Source: Nematopogon swammerdamellus
Lineage: Eukaryota > Arthropoda > Insecta > Lepidoptera > Adelidae
Direction of reading: 5' to 3'
Assembly (NCBI GenBank): GCA_946902875.1
Contig: OX336340.1
Span: 14,461,566-14,525,565, forward strand
Length of the DNA stretch: 64,000 bases
The notes under the pieces are model-generated. The model searched no databases. It saw only the letters and a program-made list of their open reading frames with translations, and was not told where the DNA came from. Below, one piece after another: positions 1 through 13,700 of this stretch. Position numbers and translations under genes: made by a program. The number at the start of each line of letters is the position of its first letter. The stretch's first letter is position 1.

Positions 1-1684
1 AATAATTTTTGCATGAATTCAGCGGTTAATGCATTTGAGTACCCATATATTTGCATGCACACCATTCATCACCCATTACACGTACACGGTAAATTATAAA
101 TAACTTCTATACATTGTTTTGTATTTTATGAGCAATTCCAAATTAATGAATTATCGAATAGGTTCAACTTTATTATTCATATAAATAAATTTCCTCAACG
201 TTTCCTTTGACAATTATGCACATTGCACAATATGTGGTTCCAACATTAAGTAAAATAAAACGAGCGAAGCCAATGAAGATGCTGAGGTTAGTGCATTTGG
301 TCTTGCAGCACAGCGTGAAACATCACCCGCACCGATACGGCGCCCAGCGCTCGCAGAGTCTGAACCGCGGGCACTCGTTGTCGCGCGCCGATGGCACCTG
401 GTGACACCACGGGACCGCTGGTAATCCTACATTTTTTTCTTCAAATATTTTTACTTTTAGAAAACAATAATTCCTCAATTTGTTCTGTGTAAAACAGTGG
501 CCCCTTCCCATACTTTACCAGTTACATTACAGAAGAGTAAGGAAGCCAGGCGGTCGATCGCTGTTCTGTGACTAGATGGTAGGATGAAACACGTCTATAT
601 GCCTCTCATCACTGTATGAAAGTCGGTCAAAACAGCTATGAAAAAAAGTTCGTATTTTCCGTCAGCTCAGTGTAACCGACACGACCACGAGGGTAGCATA
701 GATAGATAGAAAGAAATTCTTTATTGCACACCAAACAATATACGCCAGTGTATTTAGTAAATAACCCAAAAATTTCAAATATTTTTTTTATTTTGTTGCT
801 CATTCGAAAGGGTCTTCGACGGAGACCTTTACCCTGAATTTACGCATTGGTCAAATTGTCACTTCCGCCGCCAACTAGTCTATAAAAAGTTATACTCTCC
901 GATGTACTGGAAAAAAGTTATCAGCGTCCAAAGTTGAAAGTACTTTGTCAAAAGTTCTTTTCGCCCGGTTTATCTACGCGTAGCTCTTTTCCAGTGTATC
1001 TGAGCCCCATATCGACAATTTACTATTTAAACTAGACTCAATTTCCAGTAATTTATACAAAAATCATCCCGATTGGTTGATTTTTCGCCCGCCAATCCAC
1101 GCCCGAAGTTGCATAGTCCGTGTGCACTTAGGAAAATTTTATACGAGAGATCCAAAAATTTCAATTCCATTTTTTATTTTGTTTCTCACTCGAAAAAGAC
1201 TTCGACGCAGAATTCAACGGAGACCTGTTTGATCAAACCCAGGTTTGATTGCTGTGGGATAATTAGAACACCAGAGATGAGCAGTTGAAAAACAAAAAAT
1301 CCAAGATGGCGGCAGAAAGGGAAATTTTACTAACATGCGCAAATTCAGGTTTAAGGTCTCCGCCGACGACCTTTTCGAATCAGCAACAAACAGACGAACA
1401 ATATACATATATGTACCATAAATAATACACAGAGAAACAAAAGAATAACGGCGTGCAAATGCGGACTGCAAACACTGGCTGAACCACCTACTAGATAGTT
1501 CCGACAGCAACGTTGTGTAATTGTTCTATAATCTAATGATACTGGGCTAACATTATTGCAATCTGTTGGCAATTGAGTCTAGATAAAACTCACATCAGCG
1601 AACATTTTCGATGGTAACACTATATTACTAATTGGTGTTCAAGGCGGCATAGTGACGTGCAGCGAGTGCGGGCAGCGCGGCGTG
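1..1684. other. sif upstream or leader-intron region
   Basis: AT-rich non-coding DNA. I see no convincing exon. It contains a foldback element at 792-1390 and nothing else I can name. Whether it is promoter or an intron behind a distant leader exon cannot be told from sequence. Confidence 0.5.
792..1390. mobile_element. Foldback/MITE-like element with about 50-bp inverted ends
   Basis: The stretch at 792-841 (contains CATTCGAAAGGGTCTTCGAC) is nearly the reverse complement of 1341-1390 (contains GACGACCTTTTCGAATCAGC), with a few mismatches. A third related stretch lies at about 1150-1225 in the orientation of the left arm. There is no coding capacity, so this is a non-autonomous inverted-repeat element; the superfamily is unknown. 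Confidence 0.65.
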
Positions 1685-1791
1685 ATGGGCAACAAGCTGT
1701 CCTGCTCGTGTGCGCCTCTCCTCCGCAAGGCGTACCGCTACGAGGACAGTCCGTGGCAAGCCAGCCGCCGGCGGGACGGACATCTCCTACG
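1685..1791 (+). CDS. sif: sif exon 1: start codon and N-terminal acylation motif
   Basis: Reads MGNKLSCSCAPLLRKAYRY and then EDSPWQASRRRDGHLLR, 35 codons plus two bases, ending at a GGTCAGT donor. Gly2 followed by Ser6 fits an N-myristoylation site and Cys7/Cys9 could be palmitoylated, which would explain membrane recruitment. The frame is open upstream to about 1652, but the conserved protein begins at this ATG. An AG at 1659-1661 could be the acceptor of a leader exon. The 3' half of the exon and its donor are tandemly repeated downstream. Confidence 0.9.
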
Positions 1792-4700
1792 GTCAGTTCC
1801 ACCTTTGTACCATCCGCGGGTAGCGGGGAGCGATGGCAAATGCTTATTCTCCTCGCATACGATGTCTATCTGCAACTACGACTACTGCGACTACAACTGC
1901 GACTACAACTGCGACTACGAGGACAGTCCGTGGCAAGCCAGCCGCCGGCGGGACGGACATCTCCTACGGTCAGTTCCACCTTTGTACCATCCGCGGGTAG
2001 CGGGGAGCGATGGCAAATGCTTATTCTCCTCGCATACGATGTCTATCTGCAAGACGACTACGAGGACAGTCCGTGGCAAGCCAGCCGCCGGCGGGACGGA
2101 CATCTCCTACGGTCAGTTCTACCTTTGTACCATCCGCGGGTAGCGGGGAGCGATGGCAAATGCTTATTCTCCTCGCATACGATGTCTATCTGCAAGGCGA
2201 CTACGAGGACAGCTCCTGCTAAGTGAGCAGTCGATGACGGCGGGTCGAGCATCTGTTACAACTTTACAAATATAATTTACAATTGTCTTATTCATTCCAG
2301 TTCTTATTATTTTGCCGTTCAAACAGCTCGTTTCTGGAACCAACTCCCTGCCCCTCTCCGTATTTCCGCTTTCCACAACATTTTCAAATCCAGTTTGAGG
2401 GAACGTAATGTGTTATCATTATCACACTCGTAATGTCATTGGTGTAATAATGGACGGTAAACTGCATTTTGATGAGCATATTGAGGCCGTCACCACTAAA
2501 GCATACCAAATGATGGGATTTGTATTAAGGACAACAAAAAAATTTAAAAAGTCAAGTACCTACAGATTTCTTTATCAGGCCCTGGTTCGTTCACAACTAG
2601 AATATGTTTCAGCCGTTTGGAATCCTTATTATGCAAAATACTCACACAAAATAGAAATGATTCAGAGGAAGTACCTGCGTGCAATGCACTTTCGTCTTAC
2701 TCACTCAAAGACATCATACGAAGTCTTGACTGTTAAGTATCACCTTCCCAAGCTAGACATCCGACGCAATATGCTGGACGCATCTGTATTGCGTAACATT
2801 TGTGTAAGCTCGTATGACTGTCCTGACCTACTAGGCCTTATTAATTTCCATGTGCCCGGAAAACCTACTCGCTCTGCAACTTTATTTCACGTGAACGTAG
2901 CCTCCACAAATGCCGGTATGCGAGCACCTATTCGCAGAATGTGTGACAGGTATAATAAAAAATTAAACTTGTCTGACATGTTCCACAAGTCGACGCTAGC
3001 CTACAAATTTAATGTCCGTAAGATGCTGGAAAACAGTGAAAACTAGATGTAAGTATATAGTTACATTACATACCGCGAAACACGCTCTCTCGCTACAGTA
3101 TTGCAGTATTGTACATGTTTGTTTGTTCATCAAAATTTAAAATTGTATCCTTCTGTTTCTTTTTTTTTTTGTTATTGTATTAGTTGATTAGTCATTTTAT
3201 TCACAAACTGTGTTTTGGAGGATTGTGTAGCGGAGGCAGGTCATAAATCACATTGTGTACTATTTTTTATATTAACTTTTTCCTGTCTCTGTATTAATCC
3301 CTGTTTAATAAAAAAAAAAAAAAAAAAGTATGTTATAGTTTGTATAGAAATTGCATTTTGTATGTATTTTTATGTTTATTTATACGTATATATGTGTGTA
3401 ACCTGTAAGTAAGGAATTTATTTTATTATATATAACAAATATTTTATTATTAAAAAAATATTAGGTCTTTGTAATTTTTGTAATTATTTTTAAATTTAAT
3501 TTCAAACCTCTCATCTAACTACCTACAATTCCAGGCGTCCGCCTTCTGTAACTTCTTTTGTGTAATAAATAAAGCATATTTTCATTTAATTTCATTTCAT
3601 ACAAAAGATTAGCTAAGATATGATAATGTTGTAAATGCCACTTGTACGTGTTAGTATAGCCTACAAGGGACGACTTTCTACTTGCCAAGCAAGCAACAAC
3701 GAGGATCACTACTGACTCTTTACATTCGTCGGTGTCGTGTTGCAGACTATGGGCGGAGGTGTTCCACGTGTCCGCGAGCGGAGCGGGCACTGTGAAGTGG
3801 CAGCAGGTGTCCGAGGACCTGGTGCCGGTCAACATCACGTGCATCCAGGACTCGCCCGAGTGCGTGTTCCACATCACCGCCTACAACTCGCAGGTCGACA
3901 AGATCCTCGACGTCAGACTTCTTCAGCCAGGTATCACTTTACCTTGCATCTTCATAAAGATCTTCAAATTTCGAAATAAGTCAAATGTTCCTCTAGGAAT
4001 ATGTCATTAACCACATCATATCTAGGCCGGTCGATCGATAGTCCAACTGCTGTCTAGCTACAAATCTAGCAATTTAAGAATGAAAATCATAATAATTGTT
4101 ACAATTATAACTCAACTTTCATATAAATCTCTATATGTTCAGGAACCCGTATCGGACAAGCATCCGAATGCTTCGTGTATTGGAAGGACCCCATGACTAA
4201 CGACACTTGGGGGCTTAACTTCACCTCGCCCATCGACGCGAAGCAGTTTCGAGAATGCTGCGTAAGTTCCTATATCTTCATTATTTTGTAATCTGTGTAC
4301 TTACTGACATTAGAAACTTATGTAATGGTTTGCATCTTTACTGTACATTACATCCCTTACATACTCTTAGAACAGTATAAATTTTAACTTGCCTGCCACA
4401 TACTACTAATTATATAAACATATATGTAGATACCAACCATCATACTCATAATATATATGTATGTATATCATACCCATAATGTAATTTTATCATACTCATC
4501 TCATATTTCATACATTATATAGGATTCCCGAATTTATTCCATTGTTATACTATACGCATAATCATATCAATACCACCACCACACAGTAACATTATAAAAT
4601 AATTCATAATTTCAGTCACCATCATATTCATAAGATATATGTATGTATATCATACCCATAACGTAATTTTATCATACTCATCTCATATTTCATACATATA

Positions 4701-7700
4701 TAGGATTCCCGAATTTATTCCATTGTTATACTATACGCATAATCATATCAATACCACCACCACACAGTAACATTATAAAATAATTCATAATTTCAGTCAC
4801 CATCATATTCATAAGATATATGTATGTATATCATACCCATAACGTAATTTTATCATACTCATCTCATATTTCATACATATATAGGATTCCCGAATTTATT
4901 CCATTGTTATACTATACGCATAATCATATCAATACCACCGCGACACAGTAACATTATAAAATAATTCATAATTTCAGTCACCATCGTTCAAGTTTTCTCG
5001 CAAGGCCTCCTCGAGCTACAGCCTGAAGCTGGAGCCGCCGGGAGGCAAGCAGAAGCCGAAGGCGAAGAGGAAGCCGCTCTCCACACCCGCCAGCCCCAAC
5101 CGCTCCAGGTATACATCTGAACACTATTGTACTTCACTTTACATCCAATAATCCCTGCTGACTTATTAGTCGGCTCTTTTTCCTAGTTGCAATTAAACCG
5201 AATACCATGCATAAGAGTTATACCTATTACCGTATCAGTATTGATATGAATAATAAATAAACAAAACAATACACAATGTTTTATTGATACACTGTTAGAC
5301 TAGACACAAGTGTTTAAGTAAAGCACTATTGTTACTCATATACGGTTAGGTAAATCTTGTGCCCGAATCTCCTCATGGAAGAAAGTGCCAACTTCTGGAC
5401 AAACGCAAATTTTGGAATAGTAGTTTCGTCTTAACATTAGCGCACAAGGTAGATAATATGCACTTTCTAGCTTCCGTTGCATAGGGCACGTCCTGACAGT
5501 CTGGGAATATTAACTAGTTGAACAAAATTATTTTTATAAAGGCCTTTTGATGAGTGAAAATTATGACTTGAGTATTTGTTTGTGATTCTGTCTAGTAAAA
5601 CCTTCCACTGTGTGGCTTGAAAAGCATAGTTTTGACTAGGCAGGTAACCGAAATGTATTGGTACCTACCTAATTTACGAAGAGTGAAAATATTTTTTTTT
5701 CAGCTTGTCGTATGGCCGAGAGCCACAGTGCACGTGCATGACTCAGGAGCAGTACGCAAGGCTGAGAGCTCAAGATCCAAGATATCGTAAGTATTCAGTG
5801 TCTCGATAAGCAAATTGCCAGTAGGTAATGTTATCTGGAGTTTGCGGGTTCAAATGCCGCATGCGATAAATTTTCTAGTAAGATAAAATTTTATGTTTTT
5901 ATAAATTAATATTTTCAGCTTTAATTTTAATGATTGCATTAAAGCTGAAAATAACCGTAAAATAAAAATACATAAAAGTTATGGCTATAATAATGTTGGC
6001 ATGGATCGTTTTTGTCTTTTTACCTCCGGCCAATGCGTGAGTAATGGTACATAGTCAGAATACATAATTTTATGAAGTTTACACTGTATGAACAATATGC
6101 GGATGTGTCTAACATACAATATTACAAACATTGACGTGTGTGTCGATGACATGCGACTCAGGTTCGTCGACGTTGCCGCGCGCGACCACCCGCGCCACTG
6201 AGACGGAGACGAGCGGCGGGGGCGCGGGCGGGCGCGCGACGGGCGGCGCAGGCGCCGGGCCCGCGTCCGACAAGGTGGCGGCGGCCACCTCCTCCACCTC
6301 GCTGTACGACAACGTGACCGGCGCGCAGGCGGCACACCACCAGCACCCGCCTCACCAGCCTCACCAGCCCCACCAGCCGCACCAGCCGCCACCCAAGCGT
6401 ACGCACACCAGCCTACACCAATATGAATTGAATTGAATAAAAAAATTAAAAAAAGCGGCCTGGTGCGAGTCGAACTCGCGTGGAGAGGGTTTCGTACCTC
6501 CTCGCTGTCCGTGAGAACTTTAAGAACTTATGTTTCGTTCAGATTTTCCTGTAAACTATAAGAGAGGCCCTATATACTAAATTTTTTTCCAAATTTTAGA
6601 CTCCTTAATTTCGCAGATAAATGTAAGGGGGATCTTTTAAACTATGCTTTTTTAAAATATGAAAAAATATATATTTTTATGTATATATAACGCCACATGA
6701 AGTACTTAAATAGTTTTTGCTTTCTAATCGATCTAATCGATCGATCGAAGGAAAGCACTGACATGGCACCTAGTTCAACCGGTGTTATGGGCTGACATCA
6801 CGGATGTTGTGGGTGATGTAGCCAACCGTGTCAGTCTCCATAAAAAAAAATTGTCCCCCAAAATCTAAATTCGTTCATTTGCGTTATGTATGATTTACGC
6901 TATACGTCCGTGGTTCGGTCATCAAACTCTATATATAATAGATGCTACTATTGGTTGACTTGCTGAAAATTTAACCTAAGTCTTGTCTTAGATCGTGTCT
7001 GTAACATCATGACACGAATCTAGCAGTTAACTTACCAGGTCAGATTACATTTTAAGTAAAAATCTTTTAGCCGCATGATAATGTGTGCTAACTGTTGTTT
7101 TGCAGCGGCAGCTCGCGGTGCCGAGTCGCAGCCGCCGAGCCGCCCGCCCAAGTCGCAGGAGACCTCCACCATGACCTCCAACACGCCCACCGCTCCCAAG
7201 ACTGTCACCGCCTCGGTGGGCACTCATAGCAATGTTAGTTGCTTGGTCTAGTCTAAAAACCCCCACCGAAACGCACCAAATGTACCGGAAGTGGTAAAAG
7301 AGTTACGTCAATAAACCCGAAATGCGTGGCATGCAATATTGATTTTGGTTTTGAAGACGCCTAGGCCAGTGAATTTGGATGCGGTTTTTTTATTAGAAAG
7401 CTGGTTTAACTGGGTGATTCTTAGCTATGTTAGTAATCAAGTAATAAAGTAATTATGAAGTAATACAAAAGTTACGTCTCACGGATGGACCGATTTGGAT
7501 GCGGTGTTTATTTTTAAAGCTTGAAAAAGTTAAATTATTTAAAAACCGAAATGATTTTTGACTTTTTAAGGGTCGGGCCTTAAAAAGTCAAAAATCATTT
7601 CAGTGTGCTTATTGAAAGGCGTCGGGGGACCGCTAAGTAAATAAAATATAAAAGCTCAGAACTGCGCGGAAATTTACTTGACGTTGCTCATTTTCGAACG

Positions 7701-10700
7701 ACGGCAAAGTGGCGGTTAAACCTAAGGTTTACTAGCAAGAAAAGTAAATAAATAAGAAAATACGAGGCGTCTTAGATCCGAATGAACGCGGTTAATATTG
7801 ATATAGGTGAGCGCTAGCGAGGAGTCGCAGACTGGCGGTGGGAGCGGGTCGAGCCAGTCGCAGCAATCGCAGGACCTCAAGTCGGAAGGCGTGCAGGCCG
7901 GAGGCACGCTCACGTCCTCCTCCAAGTCCTCCTCCACCTCCACCAGGCCCGGCAACAAGGAACACATTCAGCACGTCCTCAGCCAGGCCAAGAGCGTCGA
8001 TTACAGTGATGCAAATGACCCGGTACATGAAGTTTATGTAAGAAACGTGACATACCTTAACCGTAACGTAGCTCGAGCACAAGGGAAGCAACCCTATAGT
8101 CCTACCAGTAGTAAGGTGATCTCATGTTGTGGCATTCGGTGAGATTGACGGAAAATTCATACAGACTAAAAATTATTTTTAAGTCTCTATGATTTAAAAT
8201 GCTATTCTTACTCATTCCTTAAACGTTATTATTAGTCCAAATGAAATTTTCAGTATATTTTGCATCTAGAACTTGGGATTATAAAAGGCTGTAAATATTT
8301 TGAAAGTGTAAGGTTGAGTCTCGGTGGGTTGAGTGAAGCCACCGACACGTAATGTATGTGGGCAGATAGTATAGGTACTGCACACAGCTTGTTTACAGAT
8401 CCGCGAGGCGGAGCTGCGCGCGATCCACCACCACAACATGATCAACAACAACACGAGCACCGCGCGCCGCTCCAAGTCCAAGAGCACCGAAGATATGAAC
8501 ATGGGTAAGCAAGCATACTGATCCCTAGCTCGCCCGCATCTGTGCACTCAGCAACAAATACAGTTTCCTTATTTAAAACACTTTAAACATTTTCAATTTT
8601 ATGTGGAAAATTAACCCTACTATTATGGATAAGTGGAAAAATATTCCTTTCTTCCATACTAGTATGGATGACCTGGTATGGATGGATATATGGAACAGGC
8701 GAAATTTCCGCAAGCTGTCACTCTGGTGAAATAAAACACCTTGAGGAAGTCCCATTTCACACCCTAAACACGGCACAGCACGGCGGGGGCGCGCATTGCC
8801 ACTGGTGTATAGGCTAGTGTGTGTCGGTTCACAGTTCACACGTAAACGACCCGATACGGAGACGTGTCGTATGAATACTCTCATACTGGCTCATAGATCA
8901 CTATTTTCATACGACGACGACCGGTCACACGGAACGGCAGTCATGACTCGAAGAAATTGCATTTTTTCAATAATTCCAACTAAAGCAGAAAACAGCGTCA
9001 CGCCTGTTTCTCAGTGGGGTAGGCAGAGACAACTAATCTCCACGTGCCACGATCCTGACACACCTGTGCCGCCTCTTCCACTCTCATTACATACCGTTCT
9101 TTATACAATACAAGATCGTCGGTTAGGGGTACTACGAACTTGACCCTTTTGGAGTACTTGCCTGGCCTGGGTACTTTTGTCTAGCTAGGGCGACTTTTCC
9201 CACTCACATTCGCTCCATAAATGTCTTTCGCTAGTCTCCTATAATCCATTCTTCCAACATGACCGAACCACCGAAGCATTGCTCTCACAATCCTTGTCAC
9301 TATACCTTCTTCTTTTAGACCGCAACGCTCTCGCACTACACAAAAGTATAATAAAATACAATAGTCCATATACCAAGCAGCTAAAACTAATCCCTAAGAT
9401 GAGTCCAAACCCGGCAATACCGCCAGCAGAACTGCGGAAGAGTTTATAAAAAAAATTAAAGGAATGTTGAACAAATCACTTTTTACGATTGTAGACTGTT
9501 GGCCTACTGTGTTTTAAGAAATCTTCAAAGAATAAAAATATTTCCAAAACTAAGCGGTTTGGAAATTTGTGAATTCTATAATGGCATAGGCGTATAGTGA
9601 GTGCCTTAACACAGTTTAGGCCACCAGCTTTAATCATTTTAACCGACTTCAAAATAAGAAGGAAGTTCTTAATTCGTCCGAATATTTTTTTTTATGTATG
9701 TCCAGCGATAATTCTTTACCACGTAGACCGATTTCGATGATTATTTTATTATTAGAAAAGGGGTGCTTTGTGGTCGTATATAAAGGTCAAGTTCCGATGA
9801 TAAAATCTATGAGAAAAAAATAATCAAACTCTTAAATTTCCATAAGCATGTGCATGACAAATGGGCCAAAAATTCTATACCGCGCCAACCGATTTCGATG
9901 ATTATTTTTATGTTGAAAAGGAGATAACCCCTGAAGCAGGCCTCACGCACTCTATGTACTTGCGCGCGCTAACTACCTACCGCCCGGTGGACCGCCGACG
10001 GTCTAATTCAGTAAAAATTCGTCAGCCGCGCGAAACACGCTGGCCCACGCAACTGCGCGTAGCTGCAAAGCAATAATGCACTTTAACTCGATCGTTTAGG
10101 TACATTTTCGCATGCAGCGATTGACAGCCGAATGTATGGAACTTTTTCTATGGATTGATTTATCTGTTACGCATTAACTATTAAGTAATCTGTGCCTGAA
10201 GTAGCAGGGGTTGAAGTCGGGTTTTAACTAAAAAGAGTTATTTACTTAATACATTAATTTGGTGTGTTACATACGCTCTTACAGATGTGAGACAAGTTAA
10301 CCAGTATCCGACCCTTAACAAACACAATCGGTTGCAGACCCGAGCACCCTGAAGCGTATGCTGAAGCCGATGCCTTCAACGGAGAGTCCGGTGACGTCGC
10401 CGGAAATGGGCCGGAGGCGGTACGGGGCGGGCGGCGCGGGCGCACCGTGCCCGCCGACCTGCGCGCCGCACGCGCACCGCCACCACCCGCACCACCCGCA
10501 CCACGCGCACCTCCTCAACAACAACAGCCGACAGAACTCGCAGAACCAACGCTTCGCCGCGGCGAGGTTCGCGCACCACATTTTTGTTTTTTATGGATAC
10601 TGACACGGTTGGCTACATCACCTACAACGTCCGTGATGTCAGCCCATAACACCGGGTGAACTAGGTACCATGTCAGTGCTTCCCCCTTTGATCGTGCCTT

Positions 10701-13700
10701 CTACACTGAACTGGTCGGAAAACACAAACTATTTACATAGCCGTTTCGACCGACGTTTCATTCAGTGCGGTGGTATCAACCCGGGCGGGTTAAACCCTTA
10801 CACTCTCATTTCCACACCTCGGCAAGTTTTTTTTTTTGTGGAATCTAACACGGTTGGCTACAACATCCGTGATGTCAGCCAATAACACCTTGGTGAACTA
10901 GGTGCTATTTCAGTGCTTCCCTTTGGTCGCGCCGCCAGCAGGCTACACTGAACTGGCCGGAAAACATAGCTATTTTGACCGACCTGTCATTCAGTGCGGT
11001 AGTACTAACCCGGGCGGGTTAAGGAAGGGACCTACAGTTTTACGTGGAATCCGAGCCACGGTCACCCATCCAAGTTCTTACCGCGGCCCAGGTGTACTTA
11101 TAATCACGAGCGACCGTCGACCGAACGCAACGTCGAGCTACCGATGCTGACAAAGTTGATGCCCGCTCTAGCTATCCAGTTCTATGATTTAAAGTAAACC
11201 TAGAGTTTTTTTAACAGTACGATTTTCTGAATAATTCTGGTGTGGTATGAGCTTCAGACGATCATCTTTCCGTACTGTACAATCCTCGCATTAGACATTA
11301 GTCCGCCTTCACTACCTACTAGCAACACCTCGGGGCAAAATTGGCTGTGTTCGAACACCCGAGCTCAGCCAACCTATGAAGAAACATTTTACTAGCAACG
11401 TCAAACTAAGTTCATCTAGTTTATATACACATTTAAAAATAGATCCATATCGCTAAGCGCCATCTAGCGTGCAGTAGGGAAATCATCTTCCTAAAAATAT
11501 ATCTTTAATATACATCTTCAATTCGCTTTCGATTATGCTATAATATTTTCTTACCAATTTTTTCTTGATTTAAATTTTAAAAATATAAAATTATTTGAAT
11601 CTCATTATTATTAAAAAGTGCTCGCTTGATGAGAAACTATTCAAACAGAAAAACAAAAACAAAATGAAATAAAAAATCAGGTTCCACCGAGATTTGAACT
11701 CGGATCGCTGGATTCAGAGTCCAGAGTGCTAACCGTTACACCATGGAACCGATGCTTCGGTCGCGCAAAATAACGGTCGCTTGTTTTTTCTTCTACTATA
11801 CATTTTAATTTTATCGGAGTACGAGTGACCTGACCTTGAACTGCTTGAACCATCTGAGAAATGAGATAATGTTGCATTGCATTTGCTGCTTTAGAAATAA
11901 TTGAAATTATTCGTGCTAAGCTTTTCTCTTTCCAGGTTGAAACATTGAATATCGTAGACATAATACAAAAAAAAACTGTATTAAAAAACATTGCACCAAC
12001 TATTAAAAAAAACCGGCCAAGTGCGAGTCGGACTCGCGCACCGAGGTTTCCGCACCACAAAAAAGATTGAAAAAAAACACGATTTTTGTATGGGAGCCGC
12101 CCTTAATTTTTTAATTTTTCGGACAGACAGACAGACAGACGGACGGACGGACGAACGGACAGACAGACAGACGGCGTAGGCTTAATAATAGGCTTCCGTA
12201 CTGGATACGGAAACCTAAAAACAACTAGAACTTAAAAGTGTAAAATAATATTATTTTGATTCATATTATTTTCAGGTATGCTTTTGTACCTCTAAAGCAC
12301 AGACGTATCATTGGGCCATTAAGTCTGTTTTATCGGTACTACTAATGGCCGCTGCTCTGATGAACTTGCTTCCCTTATCCTTCTTCCTCCTGTTCGCCTT
12401 CGCCAAACTCGCCATACTCTCGCTGAACACCTCTTTGTAGTCGACAGAAGAGTTTTTCGAACTGCACGATTCTCTGAATCGCTCTTGGACCGCACTGCAC
12501 AGGTGTGGAACGGGTTTCCGGGGAATATCTTTCCCCCCTCCTACAATCCACGGATCTTCAAATCGCGGGTTAATAGCTTTCCTCCAACGACATTAGTCCA
12601 CCTCCAAGCCGGACTGGCACCTCATCGGGGGTGAAATTGGCTGCACCTGAGGCTTCGACCTCGGGCACAGCCACCCAGTTCGGTACCACCTAACTGAGCG
12701 TGATTTCGCGAGGAGAGGTGATTTTGGCTCTGTCGACTGCACCATTGGTCCCTCGGCACAGCCACACATGCTGGTTTACATAAAAAAAAAAAAAAATTAT
12801 TAAAAAAATGCTGAGAATTATATATTTTCTTTTTGGTTGTTTGTTTATGTGTTAAAACGCAAGTTTATCCGGTTGATGAAAGGATGCCTCTTTATTTGTT
12901 GGCTTCTCTGGACTCTATCTAGCCAGCTCTCGGAAGGTTTGGTTATCCTAAGCTCACGGTGGGTCTTGTCTTGAGTTATTGCGCCACAGGCGAATTTTCA
13001 GTTCCCTTAGCCTGTTTTATACGTAATACCATGGCCGGTGCTCTGATGATTGGCTTCCCTCATCCCTCCAGATCCATATCCGCCATACTCGCCGGACTCG
13101 ATCGGTCGGAGCGTCCATTAGTTGTTGACACCCAACTTCTGAGAACGCATGACTTTTTGAAATCGTTCCTGCATCTTACGGTGAATATATGGAATGGTCT
13201 TCCGGTGAGTGTGTTCATTAATACCTATAAGCTCGGATTTTCAAAAGGCCTTTCAATAGATTATACGACGATATTTTGTCCGCCATATAGCTGGTGTGGC
13301 GCCTCTCTGGCGTCGTTTCGCGAGGAGTGGTGTATTGGCTGTGTCTGATCTCCCGTTGGGACTTTGAGCACAGACGGCATGGGTGGCTGTTTATAAAAAA
13401 ATTATGATCACTTTTAAATTTGTTAAATATTCAAAAGATGGAGATTTTATTGCAGTCAGAATCAATAAAACCAGTATTTATGTTGGCTTTAGTCGTGGAA
13501 GCTCATAGGTCATGTTAGCACAGTTCACACTTTCAGTTCTTCATTGTTATGTTCCTGATTACAAGCACGTCGAAAGTCGACGAAGAAACCACGTAGGTAC
13601 TTATATTAAATTAAGATGCATGGCCCCGTGTATCACATCTCTATGTTATAATTTATTTAGATAGCCGTTGATTTGTTAATGATAAACAATGAAATTATAG

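Noticed and set aside
1657..2226. 189-codon frame over sif exon 1
   Set aside because: It is out of frame with the conserved MGNKLSCSC start and exists because of the tandem repeat.
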